Shown: positions 9,560-21,289, counted from the first letter of the stretch. The stretch: DNA of 64,000 nt from Hetaerina americana (GCA_022747635.1 JAKTNV010000005.1:84688469-84752468), one strand, 5' to 3'. Made by a program: numbers and translations. Notes: generated by a model not told the origin, from the sequence alone.

Positions 9560-10230
9560 AATGATCCATATCTCTGATCAGTAGAGTAACGTCTTTAATA
9601 CGGACGTCTTCAAGGACTGCTATCATGATTGCAGACTCTGGCGTTATGTGAACATAGTAGTTGCCTATTCTTCATGAGCCCCTTCTTAGCTTGAGCTATT
9701 CTCCGATTAATGTTGGTTGAACCCCTTCCATTCCATGTTATACTACTGCCCAGATATATGAAGGATTCCACTTGCGCCAGTTGCACTCCTCGAATTGTTA
9801 TGTGTGACTTCATCTTTTCTCTTCCACTCGCAAGGATTTTGGTTTTTTTCACGCTGATCATCACATTTTATTCCTGAAGTACTTGGTTAATGGGGCGTAA
9901 GAGTTGATTGCAAGTTTCTCCGCGTTGCATCAAATACTGCGATGTCATCTGCGAACCGCAGGGAGCTAGTTTCTTCGCCATTCACCTTGACTCCTTAGAT
10001 ACCCAATCATTGTGCTTCTTCTGTCGCCTCTTCTAGATAAACGTCAAAAGTGGCGGCGATTGGTTGCATTCTTTGTTCTCACAAACCCCTTTCTTAAATT
10101 TCGCTCAATATTTCATTCATGTGGTTGTTACAATATTCATGCAGAGGTGTGGATAATTCTTCTATAGTTGTAGTCGATTCCAAACGCTTCTGGTATCTTG
10201 AATGCCTAGCTTAAATTGACATTTTCAAAG
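9560..10230 (-). mobile_element. LINE fragment (RTE/CR1-like), decayed
   Basis: The minus strand encodes MMISVKKTKILASGREKM, then VQLAQVESFIYLGSSITWNG and NINRRIAQAKKGLM. This is the segment just downstream of the reverse transcriptase palm in many insect LINEs. Upstream on the same strand are frameshifted remains of the palm (LRFADDIAVF-like, around 9930-9960). Several stops and frameshifts make it inactive. Confidence 0.8.
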
Positions 10231-10285
10231 GCTTTCTTCAATTCCGCGAATGTTAAATATTATGGCTTGTTTATATATGTAACCC

Positions 10286-10523
10286 CGTAGGACTGCTGAC
10301 CGTAGTTCGATTCCCGGGCGAGTCTCTGGGCACCTGCAGCTCCACCCAAGCTATGTGATTTTTCGGGTACCAGGTCTTCCTGGGAAACCATAACCGGCAC
10401 AGGGAAAGGAACTGGCCCCCTACCATGATGTGTGAATTTCACACGCCGTATAGGGCTTAGTACTGGGTGAACTCTACCATCACCTACCAAACCGACCTTC
10501 GAGTTAATTACTGTGTTTATGGT
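10286..10523 (+). mobile_element. SINE family A, 5'-truncated
   Basis: Begins inside the tRNA-like head (B box GTTCGATTCCC) and runs through the body to ACCGACCTTCGAGTTAATTA and GTGTTTATGG. A family B element abuts its 3' end. Confidence 0.85.
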
Positions 10524-10529
10524 AAAAAA

Positions 10530-10719
10530 CAGAGCATCCGCCCGGCAAGTGGAAAGATCCGGAGTTCAAGTCCTGGTCTAGGAAATATTTTTACACTTGT
10601 AATTTGCCTGACTCCGCCTTCCGCTCTACTGTGTTCGTCCATTATATGTGTTCCTATCTATGTGAATGAGAATTTGTTCGCCGTTAGGCGGAATTTCGTG
10701 TTGGAATGTGTGTATGCAT
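10530..10719 (+). mobile_element. SINE family B, A box lost
   Basis: Starts at AGAGCATCCGCCCGGCAAG, in the D-arm of the head, keeps the B box GTTCAAGTCCTGG and the body with TGTGTTCGTCCATTATATG and TTCGCCGTTAGGCGGAATT, and ends in TA repeats. Confidence 0.8.
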
Positions 10720-10792
10720 ATATATATATATATAAACCATAAACACAGTAATTAAGCCGAAGGTCAGTTTGCTGGGTGATGGTAGAGTTCAA
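10720..10792 (-). mobile_element. short (TA)n followed by an inverted SINE A 3' end
   Basis: After about 15 bp of TA comes AACCATAAACACAGTAATTA and GGTGATGGTAGAGTTCA, the reverse complement of the SINE A terminus. The 10286 and 10733 termini therefore face each other across the B element. Confidence 0.75.
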
Positions 10793-10814
10793 TAGATGTT
10801 CAAGGGATGTTGAG

Positions 10815-10925
10815 TAAGGAAATTTGTTGTCTCAGGCGTAACTTTATGGAATTTGCATAACATATTGAAATGATATGAAATAATTTACTTTGTAATTCCA
10901 CACACTTGTTTACATAATAATCACA
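10815..10925 (+). repeat. PLE terminal-sequence relative
   Basis: CAGGCGTAACTTTATGGAAT, CATATTGAAATGATATG and ATTCCACAC match 20395-20475 in reverse orientation. The general order matches the tail of the 307-507 hairpin insert. Confidence 0.5.
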
Positions 10926-12537
10926 TGCACTATAAGATAACGCCTGCCGAATCGATGGAGACCAGGTGTTTTACGGGATGTACAGGTTTTCAACATAATA
11001 TAGGTTGAAGCAGTAAGCATAGACGTCCATACGAAAATTGAAAATATTTAAGATATTCAATTCATTTAATTAAATAATATACCTTTAAAAAGATAGCAGC
11101 CCAAAAAAAAAAGTTATTTAGAAAATGAAATAATGATTATGATCGCAGTTTGACTAACATTGTATTAGCCACCAGCAAAGGTAGCTGAAAAATGTCTTCT
11201 GAAATTTTCTGTCGCCATTTTCGGATTCAAATGCAACTGATCCATACAGATACATTAATATCTATCCATATAGATGGATTAATAGCTACGCTTAATCCTT
11301 TCAGCCCGCGTTAAATGGCTTCACCTTTAATAGTTCATTCGAGAGTAATACGTCCACTACTATGCTACGATTACCATATATTCTGGATTTCGCAGGTTTT
11401 ATTCTTTTGCCGATTCCACCCAAGAAAGATATCACTGTATGCATAATTTGAATTTTAATCAGAGCGGGGTGCATTAAATTTTCCCCATTTTGCGGGCGAG
11501 AATCGTTATTTGCGTTTATTTATAGGAAACCGGGTTTTGTTGCAGACAAATTTCTAGAGGAAAAATCCGAATTTTTCCTCCACGAATACTCTAATCTATA
11601 ATGAAAATATCCGATATGCTCATTTCTCCTGAAACTAAGTCCTCTGTTGTCTAATAGTACACATTTTAGTGTTTAACTCTAGTAACTGGTCAGTGTTTGA
11701 GGCGGAAATGTGGCAACGCTGGAGGATTCTCGGCCTGAAAGACGTGGAACACAAACACTCTCGACGAAAAGACAAACTAGGACACACACACAAAAAAGCA
11801 TTTCTTTGAGTTCTGAAAATATCAGACAGCTCGTAAGTTAAGAATGATAGTGAGGACAACCTTTGATCACATCGTTTAGACTGATAAAAGGCGGAAAAAA
11901 ACGAAGGAATTTTTTTTAAAGATATCCTTGTTATAGTGTTTTTATTGTTTCCATGTTTCATTCTTTTACCACTCCCACCCTTTTATGCTGGACTTATAAT
12001 CTAATCCTCCTCCTCCTCCCTCCCAAAGGGAGAGGGCCGCGAAGGGCGTTGCCGTATGCATGCCTTGATAGGTTCCTCGGGATTGGGGGCGGAGGCTTCC
12101 ACTGATGACGCCACCCCTAATATAGAGAGGGCGTCTTACGACTCCCTCTCCTCCCTCTTTCTTCCTCCACAGTGTCGTTCTTGCTATTTACCCTCATCCC
12201 CATCCCTCTGTTTCACCGCCCTTAATACGATGTGGATTGTTTATTCATTCTTGAGATTCGATTCGATATTTCCCGAAAGAAGGAGGGAAGCGATTTTTTT
12301 CTCGTCCCCTTCCCCGACCCCGCGATGATGCATCCTTTCCGGAGCGATGAAAGATGTCTCGATCGTTCGGAGATATCGCAGGACGTCGTGAATCGTTGCA
12401 TGAGGGCATTCTAAACGTATGTAGATCCAGATCCCCATTTGCTGTGCAGCAGGGTACTTTTCAGTACGGTACGGAGCGGAGATCACTGTTCAGAATATTT
12501 TCAATACAAATGTATATTTCCTATTTTCCCGTTATTA
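10926..12537. other. unassigned sequence
   Basis: No gene or known repeat is recognised. 11635-11961 (minus) and 12056-12328 (plus) are open but have no family resemblance. Confidence 0.4.
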
Positions 12538-13080
12538 CGAGGGTAATCCCAGAAGTACCCGACCTATCAAAGAAAACACAAAACTTTTGTAAAAAAAATG
12601 TATTTATTTTTCAAAATAATCTCCTTTCAGCTCCATGCACTTTTCCCAGAGATATTCAATGCCCTTTTCATAATTAGAACTGTATTGCTCCTCAAAGTAG
12701 CCATTAACCGCCGATTTAACTTCTTAACGGTTGAAAAATCTCTGACCACTGAGCCATTTTTTCAAGTTAGCGAACTGAAAATAATAGGGGGCTAAATCTG
12801 GCGAATAGGTTGCATGGGGTAGCAATTCAAACTTAAATTCATTAATTTTGGCCACTGCAATGACGGATTTTTGAGCTGGTGCATTGTCTTGATGAAACAG
12901 TTCTTTCTTCTTAGCCAAATGCGACCGCTTTTGCTTGATTTATTCGCTAAAATGTTTCAATAAGTTCGTATAATACACGCCGCTCATAGTTTTTCCTTTT
13001 TCAAGATAGTCAATGAAAATTATCCCACGCGCATCCCAAAAAACCGACGCCATGGCCTTGCCTTTGTGGTTATATACAAA
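12538..13080 (-). mobile_element. mariner element, catalytic half only
   Basis: On the minus strand the transposase catalytic region reads VFWDARGIIFIDYLEKG, then KELFHQDNAPAQKS, YSPDLAPYYFQF and a C-terminus close to the right end. The first two aspartates and the DLAP aspartate of the mariner DD34D set are visible, but in-frame stops interrupt the sequence. A probable TIR, CGAGGGTAATCCCAGAAGTA, starts at 12538 next to a TA. The N-terminal half and other TIR are missing. Confidence 0.9.
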
Positions 13081-13429
13081 GTTCTAAGTTTTATTCAAAA
13101 TGAATATTATATAGGGATATAAGTAGAAGCCATTTTTTATCTGATTTCCGTCGCACTTCTAGCATACAGTGTTCTGTTTCAACCCAGGTAGGTGAAAGGT
13201 TCCACTTTCCCGTTTTTCTCCTCGTAGACCAATATAGCTCCTTAGTTTCTCTCTCTTCCACACCCTTTTTTTTAGTTTTATTCCTGTTTTTTTTTAGATT
13301 TTAGTTTTATTCCTGTTGAACTTCATGTTATATTCCCGAAGTACTTGGTTCGAAGATTCTCAGATATGCATGCACGTCCTCTTGTTTCACTTTTGTAAGT
13401 GCAATCTTATGTACCTCTCCTATGTTCCT
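13081..13429. other. unassigned, probably further LINE debris
   Basis: AT-rich. Short stretches such as TTCATGTTATATTCCCGAAG echo the LINE at 9860 (minus), but no frame is readable. Confidence 0.3.
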
Positions 13430-13570
13430 AATACTTAAAAATAGGTAAAGTGCTCCATTTGCTCTGTTTCTGGGCCTCCTATTTTAACTTTTAATTTCTT
13501 AACCCTCTCATTTCTCAGTAACCTCAAGACCATTGCTTTGTTTTCATTGATTCTCATCCCATACCTATTT
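13430..13570 (-). mobile_element. LINE fragment
   Basis: The minus strand gives RYGMRINENKAMVLRLLRN and KLKVKIGGPETEQ, the same region as the 9610-9864 LINE segment but from a different subfamily. Confidence 0.6.
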
Positions 13571-14419
13571 CACTAATTTTCCGATGCACTCAGCAATGCT
13601 TGTTTTCCCTATGGATTACTGGCTGATTAAAGTTTGATCATCCTCAGAACTAAGTGACTTCATGGATGTATTACATGACACATATTCGGGCTAGTTTCGA
13701 CTATTTATACATACTACTCCGGCTGAAAGAATGTGGGGCATTTGATGTGTTATAGACGCACGTATATAAGTTCAAATTTTACTGCGAAATAAATTAACAG
13801 TATTTAAATAGAAGGCAAATGTGTAGCTGGAAATAATTCCACGAAATTGACTCAGGGAATACATGTAGAGGTTTGCCGCCGTCCAAGTTTAATAGACGGC
13901 GCTTGGAAACCCCGGATTCGCGGGAAGACCACGAGGAAAGAACAGAAGAGGATCGCCCAGCGTGCCAATGATTGTCGAGGGAGGGGAAGGGGGTAGGGTG
14001 GGGGGGGGAGGCGGATGGAGGAGTGGGAAAACGATTCCGTCCTGGAAACGTGCATTGAGTCTTCGGTTGGGAGGAAACAAAAAAATTACAGGGCGGGCGG
14101 AGAGAAACAGATTGCGAGGCACATCATGACCACAGCATTACGATTGGGAGGAGAATGCGCGGTAAGCGTGGTCAATCGAAGGTAGACAACCTACTGAAAG
14201 GCAGGATTTTTGGACAGTTCCCAGCAACTGCCCAACTACCTACCACTAACAGAACCCCTCGTCTCTGTATAAAGGTAATATTTCGACTTGCTTCGACATC
14301 TTAATGGATGATTAAAGGCTATTTATGTAGTTGGGGTGAGAGATGGCCTACTTCCGCTTCAGGAGTATACGAGATTCCCTGCAGTTGTGGGCAAAACTGA
14401 GTTGGACAGAGAACAAGAA
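13571..14419. other. unassigned sequence
   Basis: Contains a G-rich patch at 13975-14025. No gene is seen. Confidence 0.4.
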
Positions 14420-14722
14420 GAAGTTTTTCATAGGGAGGTGACCGACACCTACGGTCATTGGCGCCATTAGGGATGGATGGGAAAGGAGGAAGGGTGGAGA
14501 GAAACCTGGCGTAGGCATTAGCCTACTCTTAACGAAAGGCGCCAAGGGGTCCGCCGCGTAATGTCCAATCCGGCAGACGGCGTACTCACTCAAAGTGCTC
14601 TCCAACAAAGCACCTCAAGTAGGGATCGGGATACCGCTGAAAAATATCTGTCGTCTCCATGAAGGGAACCCTAGACCCTCGTGATGGGAAGCCAGTACGT
14701 GAGCCACCGTACCATTCCGATT
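14420..14722 (-). mobile_element. tRNA-derived SINE, family D
   Basis: The reverse complement of this stretch aligns over most of its length with 24574-24873 (TATCTCGATCCCTACTTGAG, GTGAGTACGCCGTC, GGACCCCTTGGCGCC, TTTCTCTCCACCCTTC). The tRNA-like head here is disturbed by extra sequence around 14640-14700. Confidence 0.75.
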
Positions 14723-16649
14723 CCCGAAAGAGCGGCCATCTACCTGAGAATATAAAAGAAGAAAAGAGGGCAATGGGTATGTAGGTGGCAGTGGAAGACA
14801 TCAGCCGTTGCCCAACGTTCCATCTCAAGTCGAGGGCCTAAAGTTTATTCGGAAAAGGCGAGGGTCTATGTCGGGAATGAATGGCTATCATCCGCGTTTT
14901 ATGCGCGAATCAGAGGAAAATTTCAAAAATGCATATTAATTTCAATCGTAAATACGGTTCAAACCGCATTGAGGCTCGGAAGAGGTTCCTGAACCACGTT
15001 AAACTAACCGATGATTAGCCAAAGGGTTTTCACTTTTAGAAATATCCAGTAGGCACCCGGGTCTTGAAAAGAGTGTACGTATGAGTTTGCCATTCGGCGT
15101 GTTTTTGTGTGTGAAACACATAAACACGCGAAATGGCATACACGTATTCACATGGATGTAAAGATATAAATTTAGCGATAGAAACAACAAGCAAAAGGCA
15201 AAAACAGGATTTCCTGTACAGTATTTATATTATAATGCGTATATTTATCAGTGAAAAGAAAACTTCAATTTTTATGCATTTAATATATTTCTAAAAACCG
15301 AAAGCATGAAATGGACGCTATAAAATATCTTCATTTTTTTACATCGCTTGTTGGAAAATGCATCGTCAAAAAACCGATGAGTTCTGATGTTAAGGGGATC
15401 CTGATTGGTGCGCATGCGTATGCTGGAGGCTAAATCCCGAGGTGGATGAGCAGTCAGTCATGGAAGCGAAGCTCTCCTGTAGAGAAGGGCGTCGTCAATT
15501 TCATTTCTCCTTCGCCGGCGGAGGAGGCGGTCGTTTCCCGGTGCAGACAGACCTTAGGGAGAGACGCCCAAGAGCTTGTACCAGGAAGTCGGCCACGTAT
15601 CCCGAGACAGCGTAATGAAGGGGGTCTAAGTCAGCGGTTTTTCCCAGTCTCGGGCTCCGTTCGGTAGAAGCGCTACCCCCCCAACCCACCAGTTCGGCAT
15701 TATGAATTGTCTGATTATATGTTGCGCGTACGGATGGACACGGACACTCGAGATAGACATCCGAGGTACGTTTCTCAAAAGCGAGGGAATCAAAAAATCC
15801 GATTAAAAAGTCATAGGTTAATGAATGTTCCATGAATCGATATTACGAGGAACTGTCGAAGTGGTTGTTCTTCCAGGTCTCAAGACTCTTAACTTAAATC
15901 TGAGGTTCCAATTCGATGGAGATCCGAGATGGGGATAAGTACCGAAGGAAAGATGACTGGACAAAGTTTGCAGTTACTTTTTCTAAATTTAAAATAAGCA
16001 ACAAGTATCAGTTACATTTTTCCGAATTTATTTGCTAAAACATTTAGTGAGTCAAATTGACCTTAGAGAAAATTTCAAAAGTGGGCCCAGTTGATGAGTT
16101 CAATGCGTGAAGACGTTGTTATACTGTTTTTGTACATTAATTCAGCACTAATTTTAATAGAGACTGTTGCATCTAAATGTTGATTTCGAGGAATTTTGCA
16201 TGCTGATAAATTAAGTTACATTTACAGGTTAGAAATCAAAAGTACTCGTTTCTACGTTTACGCTAATTTAATGTTTTGGAGAAAGTTTCTTTTGAAATTT
16301 CTGGCTCCGATGTGATGTCCATAGCGCCCGACCTCAATTAGCAACAAAGAATTGTTTGTGTCCAAAAACTAGTTTTGAATTTATCGTGCGATTTTTTAAT
16401 AAAAAACTGACGATTTGCTGCAAACCATTGCGTTGATTATAAGTAATACTTTTATATTTCGAAGTTTTATGATCGCGAGTATAAAATACTTTAAAATTAA
16501 TCGTTACCAGATACTCAGCTAATAATAATCTGTTACAAGCTGCATCGATACAGAAAAGACGCATTCCATTCCTCCACGCTCAGTGCTGAATGTTTTGAAC
16601 AAGGTCCGTTTCTTATTTATTTTAAAACATTATTCACATACAGCAGCAG
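14723..16649. other. unassigned sequence
   Basis: No repeat family or exon is recognised. A CpG-richer island at 15440-15700 has open frames on both strands with no detectable domain. Confidence 0.4.
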
Positions 16650-17240
16650 TAGCGCCAATTTACAGTGAAAAATATAACAAAATCATGAAAGAGGGCAAAA
16701 AACAATAACAGCATAACAATAAACAAAGAAAACCGAACATGGACAGGGGAAAAAATTTAATTTGTTGAAAGGTGGGATAAAGCTTGGGTAGTGAAATTGT
16801 TGCATGATAAATTAAAAGGATCAGCAGTGTGAGGAAGCGAATTTCGAAGGGAGGAGAGGCGAAATAGTAAAGGTGAGCGCTTGGCGAGAGATATCCTAGG
16901 AATAGGCAGATGGAGTAGGGAGGGAGTGGGTGCGGGTGGATCGGGTTGGTATCCTGAAGTTGAAGAGAGAGAGAGAAGTTCAGGGCAATCAATATTCGAG
17001 TTTAGGGTGTTGTGAAGGAGTTTTAAATCAGCTTTAAGTCTGCGGTTTTGGGGACTAGAAATGGATGAAGATGACAGAACAGCATTTGAGGACATATTGC
17101 GGAAATGTGGGACTCGGTGTTTGACTATTTTGGCGAAGAAGTGAGAGATGCAGTCGAGGGATTTTAGACCAGTTGGGGATGAGGTGGACCAAATCGGGGA
17201 GCAATATGATACTATGGATACTTATAAGTAGCTTCGCCCG
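16650..17240 (-). mobile_element. LINE 3' fragment (Jockey/I-like)
   Basis: The minus strand carries a frameshifted C-terminal region, including RRLKADLKLLHNTLNSNIDC and PELLSLSSTSGYQPDP. It resembles the R.LKADL..LYK.LNG.IDCPELL segment of non-LTR polyproteins. It is a different lineage from the elements at 1700 and 9560. Confidence 0.65.
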
Positions 17241-18080
17241 TTTAATCGAGTATACGTAACTCACCGAACGTAGCAAATAGACTGTTTAAACCATTTTATC
17301 TGTACTACATAATTAAAGAAAAACCATTTCACGTCTTCGTTGTCCAAACATTCTCCATTGAGGATAACTCATTTAGCTTTGGTTATTGCAGCGATACGAA
17401 GTCAAAATGGCATAATTGCTAATTGAATTTCATTCTATCCACGTGTCTTATAAATTAATTACTAATATTTTTCAAATATAATGAACCAATACACAAACAA
17501 TCAATTATTTTTTTCCTGCAAACCAGGCAAGTAAGAAAAACTAAACATGTCTGTCATTCGAATATGATATCTACATAATAACCCAGCAGAGTTGCAGAAT
17601 TTTAAATTCCTAACTTTGTTTGCAAATGGGCTGAAGCATTTATGGACCCATAGACATACATACTGTACAAGCACCCCTCTTTTATCTGCAGAGATATGAA
17701 ATACTACGTACTTATGAAATGTGGTCGTTGGTGGTTGATGATTTTTGCGGTCTGCCGTCACTTAGCAACGGTTTTCCCGCCACCAGAAATACCTACTTTT
17801 CCCAATCTCCTCCTGTCGGCATGCCCTCGCCTCCCTCCGTCCCCTTTTCCACCCTCGCCTACCCCCTATCCCCTCCGCCAACCACCAAGCACACCCCTCC
17901 GACTCTCCCACCCCCCCCCCCCCACACACCCACCGAGCATTCGATGAAAGTGTTCCCGGTTCCTTCCTGCCGGCGTTCCCTCTCCAGGCGGCGGGCGAGA
18001 GGGGCAGCCAAGAGGGCAGGTGCGCGCCAACGCCTCCCCCGAAGCCATCCATGCCTCGCGCCAAAAAGCCCACACGGTTC
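17241..18080. other. unassigned, with pyrimidine-rich patch 17790-17940
   Basis: Long C runs around 17910-17930 generate proline-rich open frames that should not be read as genes. Confidence 0.4.
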
Positions 18081-18086
18081 CTTGAA

Positions 18087-18180
18087 GACGGTACGAGGAC
18101 TAATCGTCGGAAATTGGCCGTTTTTGAATTTACTGGATTTTTCGTTTAGACTGGGGAAAGTGAACTTTGCAATGAATGGT
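18087..18180 (+). repeat. dispersed repeat, copy 1
   Basis: CTAATCGTCGGAAATTGG, CCGTTTTTGAATTTACTGG and a GAAAGTGAAC block match 19199-19290 with about one difference in five. The family is unknown. Confidence 0.55.
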
Positions 18181-19198
18181 TTTTCTTTTGGAGGAAAGAA
18201 ATTCAAACATGCCCCACACCCATAGTCGCGGAAGGGGTAAATATTAGAATAAAGATCAAAGTAAAATCGTGGGGTACCACACTACCATCGGACATAATGT
18301 GGGGAAAGGACGTTAGAAGTTTTTGAGGGGTTGAATTAAGACGAAAGATGGGTGGCCGCTATCCCTTTTTCAATTGCGGGAACACGTTTAGCGATAAGAA
18401 GGTCAAGTTGAACCTACGTTGGCAGTCCAGAAATTAACCTACGTTTTGAAATAAAATATGAACCTAGTGACAAGATAAAGTTTTGTTATATTAATTCAAC
18501 AGGTACATTCAATTCTATGTTTCTGCATATTTTCCATTAAAATTGAGGCATTTATGATAACGATATTCTGTATCTGAAGAAATTTGCTGCCTTATGTTTT
18601 AACCACTTGTTTAAACTAGCATGCAAATGCTGCGTTACTGCCAAAGCGTTGTTTTACAAACCACGGCTAGAGTGAGATCCGTAATCCTAAATCGGCGATT
18701 TTCACGAATTTTTACATTGATTTTCACCGTCAGTTCATCTATCTCAAGGTTAGGTCTAACTTAAAAATTTTGGATTAATTCAATTCATTCAAAATTTAAC
18801 GATAATACATAGCTTCCATTCGTAGTAAAGGTATTACGTTCTTAGGCAAGACCAAAATGAGACGTTTATAGAAGTATTTCAAGGCTATGCAGAGCGATAG
18901 AAGGAATTAACTTTACCCTACCCAAGTTTAATTAAAAATAGCAATTTTCCACAAAAATATTTTTAATTAATCATGATATTCCACCATATCACGCCTGAAA
19001 CGTCTCTTTTTATTCCTACCCAAGTTGTTGCCATAGCAACGGTGGAAAACATCACATTTGAACTTCCGAAAACAAATATGGTACGGTATGTTGAATATTA
19101 CCACTGATTCTAACTGCTAATTGCTGTTAACATAACACCCATTGCCAGACGTGCTTATGGGAGTTATGCAGGCTAACATGTAAATTTGGGAGGAAACG
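18181..19198. other. unassigned AT-rich sequence between two related segments
   Basis: No coding region is seen. The flanking related segments are in the same orientation, so this could be the interior of an old element with direct terminal repeats, but no internal signature supports that. Confidence 0.35.
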
Positions 19199-19290
19199 TC
19201 CTCTTGGAACGCTAATCGTTGGAAATTGGACGGTTTTGAATTTATTTGTATCCATTTCGACGAGAGAAAGTGCTAAAAATCCTTAATATA
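19199..19290 (+). repeat. dispersed repeat, copy 2
   Basis: CTAATCGTTGGAAATTGG and ACGGTTTTGAATTTATTTG match 18087-18180 in the same orientation. Confidence 0.55.
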
Positions 19291-19609
19291 TCCCAAATAA
19301 ATAAGGGTGTGTTACGTCAATCGCGGTAATTTCATATGGGCACGGATATCTTATCTCGAACTTTCTGTAAATTTGTAGTTGTTTTGGATTCGTCGAATCC
19401 ACCAGAAATATAAAATTATCTCCGTATTTCCTAATAATACATTTCTATTTTGAGAGATTTTCCAACCCAACGGAATCTCAGAAGGACTCAATGTCCTCCT
19501 CATATTCCACCATCATCTTCGTTTCATCTGCATAAAATCGATTGCTTATTTTAATTGATTTCGATCGAAATGAAGTCGATTTTATTTTCTTGAGGGGTGG
19601 CGTTTTTCC

Positions 19610-19960
19610 TGATGATTGGTGCCAATTGTGATCTTGATGTGGCCGCCTTATGTCGGATCTTGTTTATATGTTTTTTTCAAAATTTAGTCTATCGTCTATG
19701 ACCACTCCTAAGTATGTTATGCTGTCGCTCCATTCAATTGGCTGCTGTTTTATTCTGATACATTCGCAGGCTTGTCTAGTTGTTTTTGGTTGGGTTAATA
19801 ATATGGCTTTGGTTTGATTGGTGTTCATGTTCATTCTCCATTTCTTGAGGGGGTTGGTCAGAGAGGGGGAGGGTGGAGGGGTAAAACTGTGATAATGTAG
19901 CTCGGAAGAAAGGAGAAACACATCTTTTGGTGTCAATCTGACTTGGAAGAGTGGTAGGTC
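19610..19960 (-). mobile_element. LINE fragment (Jockey-like)
   Basis: The minus strand encodes KKWRMNMNTNQTKAILLT, then PIEWSDSITYLGVVIDDRLN. This is the WRIKINP.KS..V.F / WS..VKYLGV.LD..L.W signature that follows the reverse transcriptase palm in Jockey-type elements. Confidence 0.8.
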
Positions 19961-19984
19961 TAGGAGTGGAAGGAATACAAAATT

Positions 19985-20365
19985 TCGCTGGCAAGTTCAT
20001 CCTTGCAACGGACGTATTTCCAAATTTCCAACTGCTCTAAAGTATCGAGCATTTGACCTTTATTTTCAAAATGAATGATTTTAGTCACAAAGTCACTTTT
20101 GCGGTCAATTTCGATGAGGTGCTTTGCGAGGAGGGGATTATGTGAATTATCTCCACTGTTTCAGGCTTCACTTCGTGGAAGTATTACATATCCATACTGA
20201 AAAGACTCTGTACTATTCCACAGACTTCTGCGGAAAACTACGAAGTCTTTTCAGTATGGATAGGGATTTTATGTTCTTATTTTTTACACATGTTTGGTGT
20301 ACTTTGAAATTCTTTCTTTGAATTTTCGTCTTGTTTGCCCAATATACTTTTTGTTACATTAAAAT
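19985..20365 (-). mobile_element. Penelope-like element, GIY-YIG / C-terminal part
   Basis: Minus-strand translation gives CNKKYIGQTRRKFKERI, where KYIGQT is the second half of the GIY-YIG nuclease signature. After an interruption come HNPLLAKHLIEIDRKSDF and MLDTLEQLEIWKYV, the PLE C-terminal hallmark. The interruption coincides with a hairpin segment at 20150-20262. This is a separate copy from the RT piece at 1-1256. Confidence 0.8.
20150..20262. repeat. PLE-related hairpin inside the GIY-YIG region
   Basis: The 19-bp arms 20189-20207 and 20244-20262 are exact complements (TATCCATACTGAAAAGACT). The stretch TTCAGGCTTCACTTCGTGG just before them matches the tail of the 307-507 insert read in reverse. 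Near-duplicate flanks, GGGATTATGT (20135-20144) and GGGATTTTATGT (20264-20275), suggest an imperfect target duplication. Confidence 0.6.
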
Positions 20366-20394
20366 ACTCTTAAATTCATACTAAATAGAGTATG

Positions 20395-20475
20395 TGGAAT
20401 GACAAAACCAATTATTTCATATCAATATGTAATGCAAATTCCATAAAGTTATGCCTGAGTCAACAGATTTTCAAA
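20395..20475 (-). repeat. PLE terminal-sequence relative
   Basis: Reverse complement reads CAGGCATAACTTTATGGAAT then CATATTGATATGAAATAATT, closely matching 10825-10910. Confidence 0.55.
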
Positions 20476-21039
20476 AAACACTTCAAAGCGGGTTTAACAC
20501 GAGCATATTCTGTTGATCTCTGCTCTTTGGTAAATTACGAATACAGCGTAATTTTGAAACGGGCTTAAAATACGCACGGACATTTTATTTGCCCTCTTTC
20601 GCATAATAATCGGAGCGATTACAACCTAATATCCGGGATTCTACTAAAAATGAAAAAAAAAGCATTTAGGTGCAATGAAAAATTACTGATCAACTCAATT
20701 ACATGCTTATACGACAACAATGTAACTCATCAAATCAATTAGATTTGCGGACGCTCGAGCATTAGTCGATCCGCCAAAGAGTTACAGTCATTACAAAGCT
20801 CAGTATAGAATCTGAGGTATACACGCACGTGTGGGATGAGAAATGGAGAGGTTAATCATAGGCAATTAAGTTATGAAGAAATAGGAACACTATGTTATTA
20901 TTTAAGTGGGTGGGTATAAATTGGTGCAGGTAGAACATTTCATCTATTCAGGAAGTTTTCTTAACGTGAACTGAACGAGTTTTTTTAGATCAGATGCATT
21001 AGATACAGAGGCGCTTACAAAAAGGCGGGAGTTGATGAC
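20476..21039. other. unassigned AT-rich sequence
   Basis: Nothing recognised. Confidence 0.4.
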
Positions 21040-21230
21040 ACACGGACTTCGGTCGAGTGCTTTAGCCAGTCAAGCTATCGAGGCGTCCTCTTGAGGACAT
21101 TGAGGGATCCGGGTTCGAATCCCGGTCAAGGCGAATGATTTTTACGCTCTGAAATTGTTGCATTGAATTGCATATTAGCGGATATAGGGTTCAAAGTTAC
21201 TGTTGCGGCATCTCCCGCAGTTTCTTTGGA
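21040..21230. mobile_element. SINE family C, rearranged tRNA-like head
   Basis: 21049-21087 is the A-box half of the tRNA-like head on the minus strand. 21090-21133 is the B-box half (GGGTTCGAATCCCGG) on the plus strand, and the junction CCTC-TTGAGG is itself palindromic. The plus-strand tail has ATTTTTACGCTCTGAAATTG and GCGGCATCTCCCGCAG. The head therefore folds back on itself and cannot be a normal tRNA gene. Confidence 0.7.
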
Positions 21231-21289
21231 ATTTGATGACAGGTACGTTGAGTAAGGCTGTTGAGAAAACGCTCGTTAAAACTTTGATA

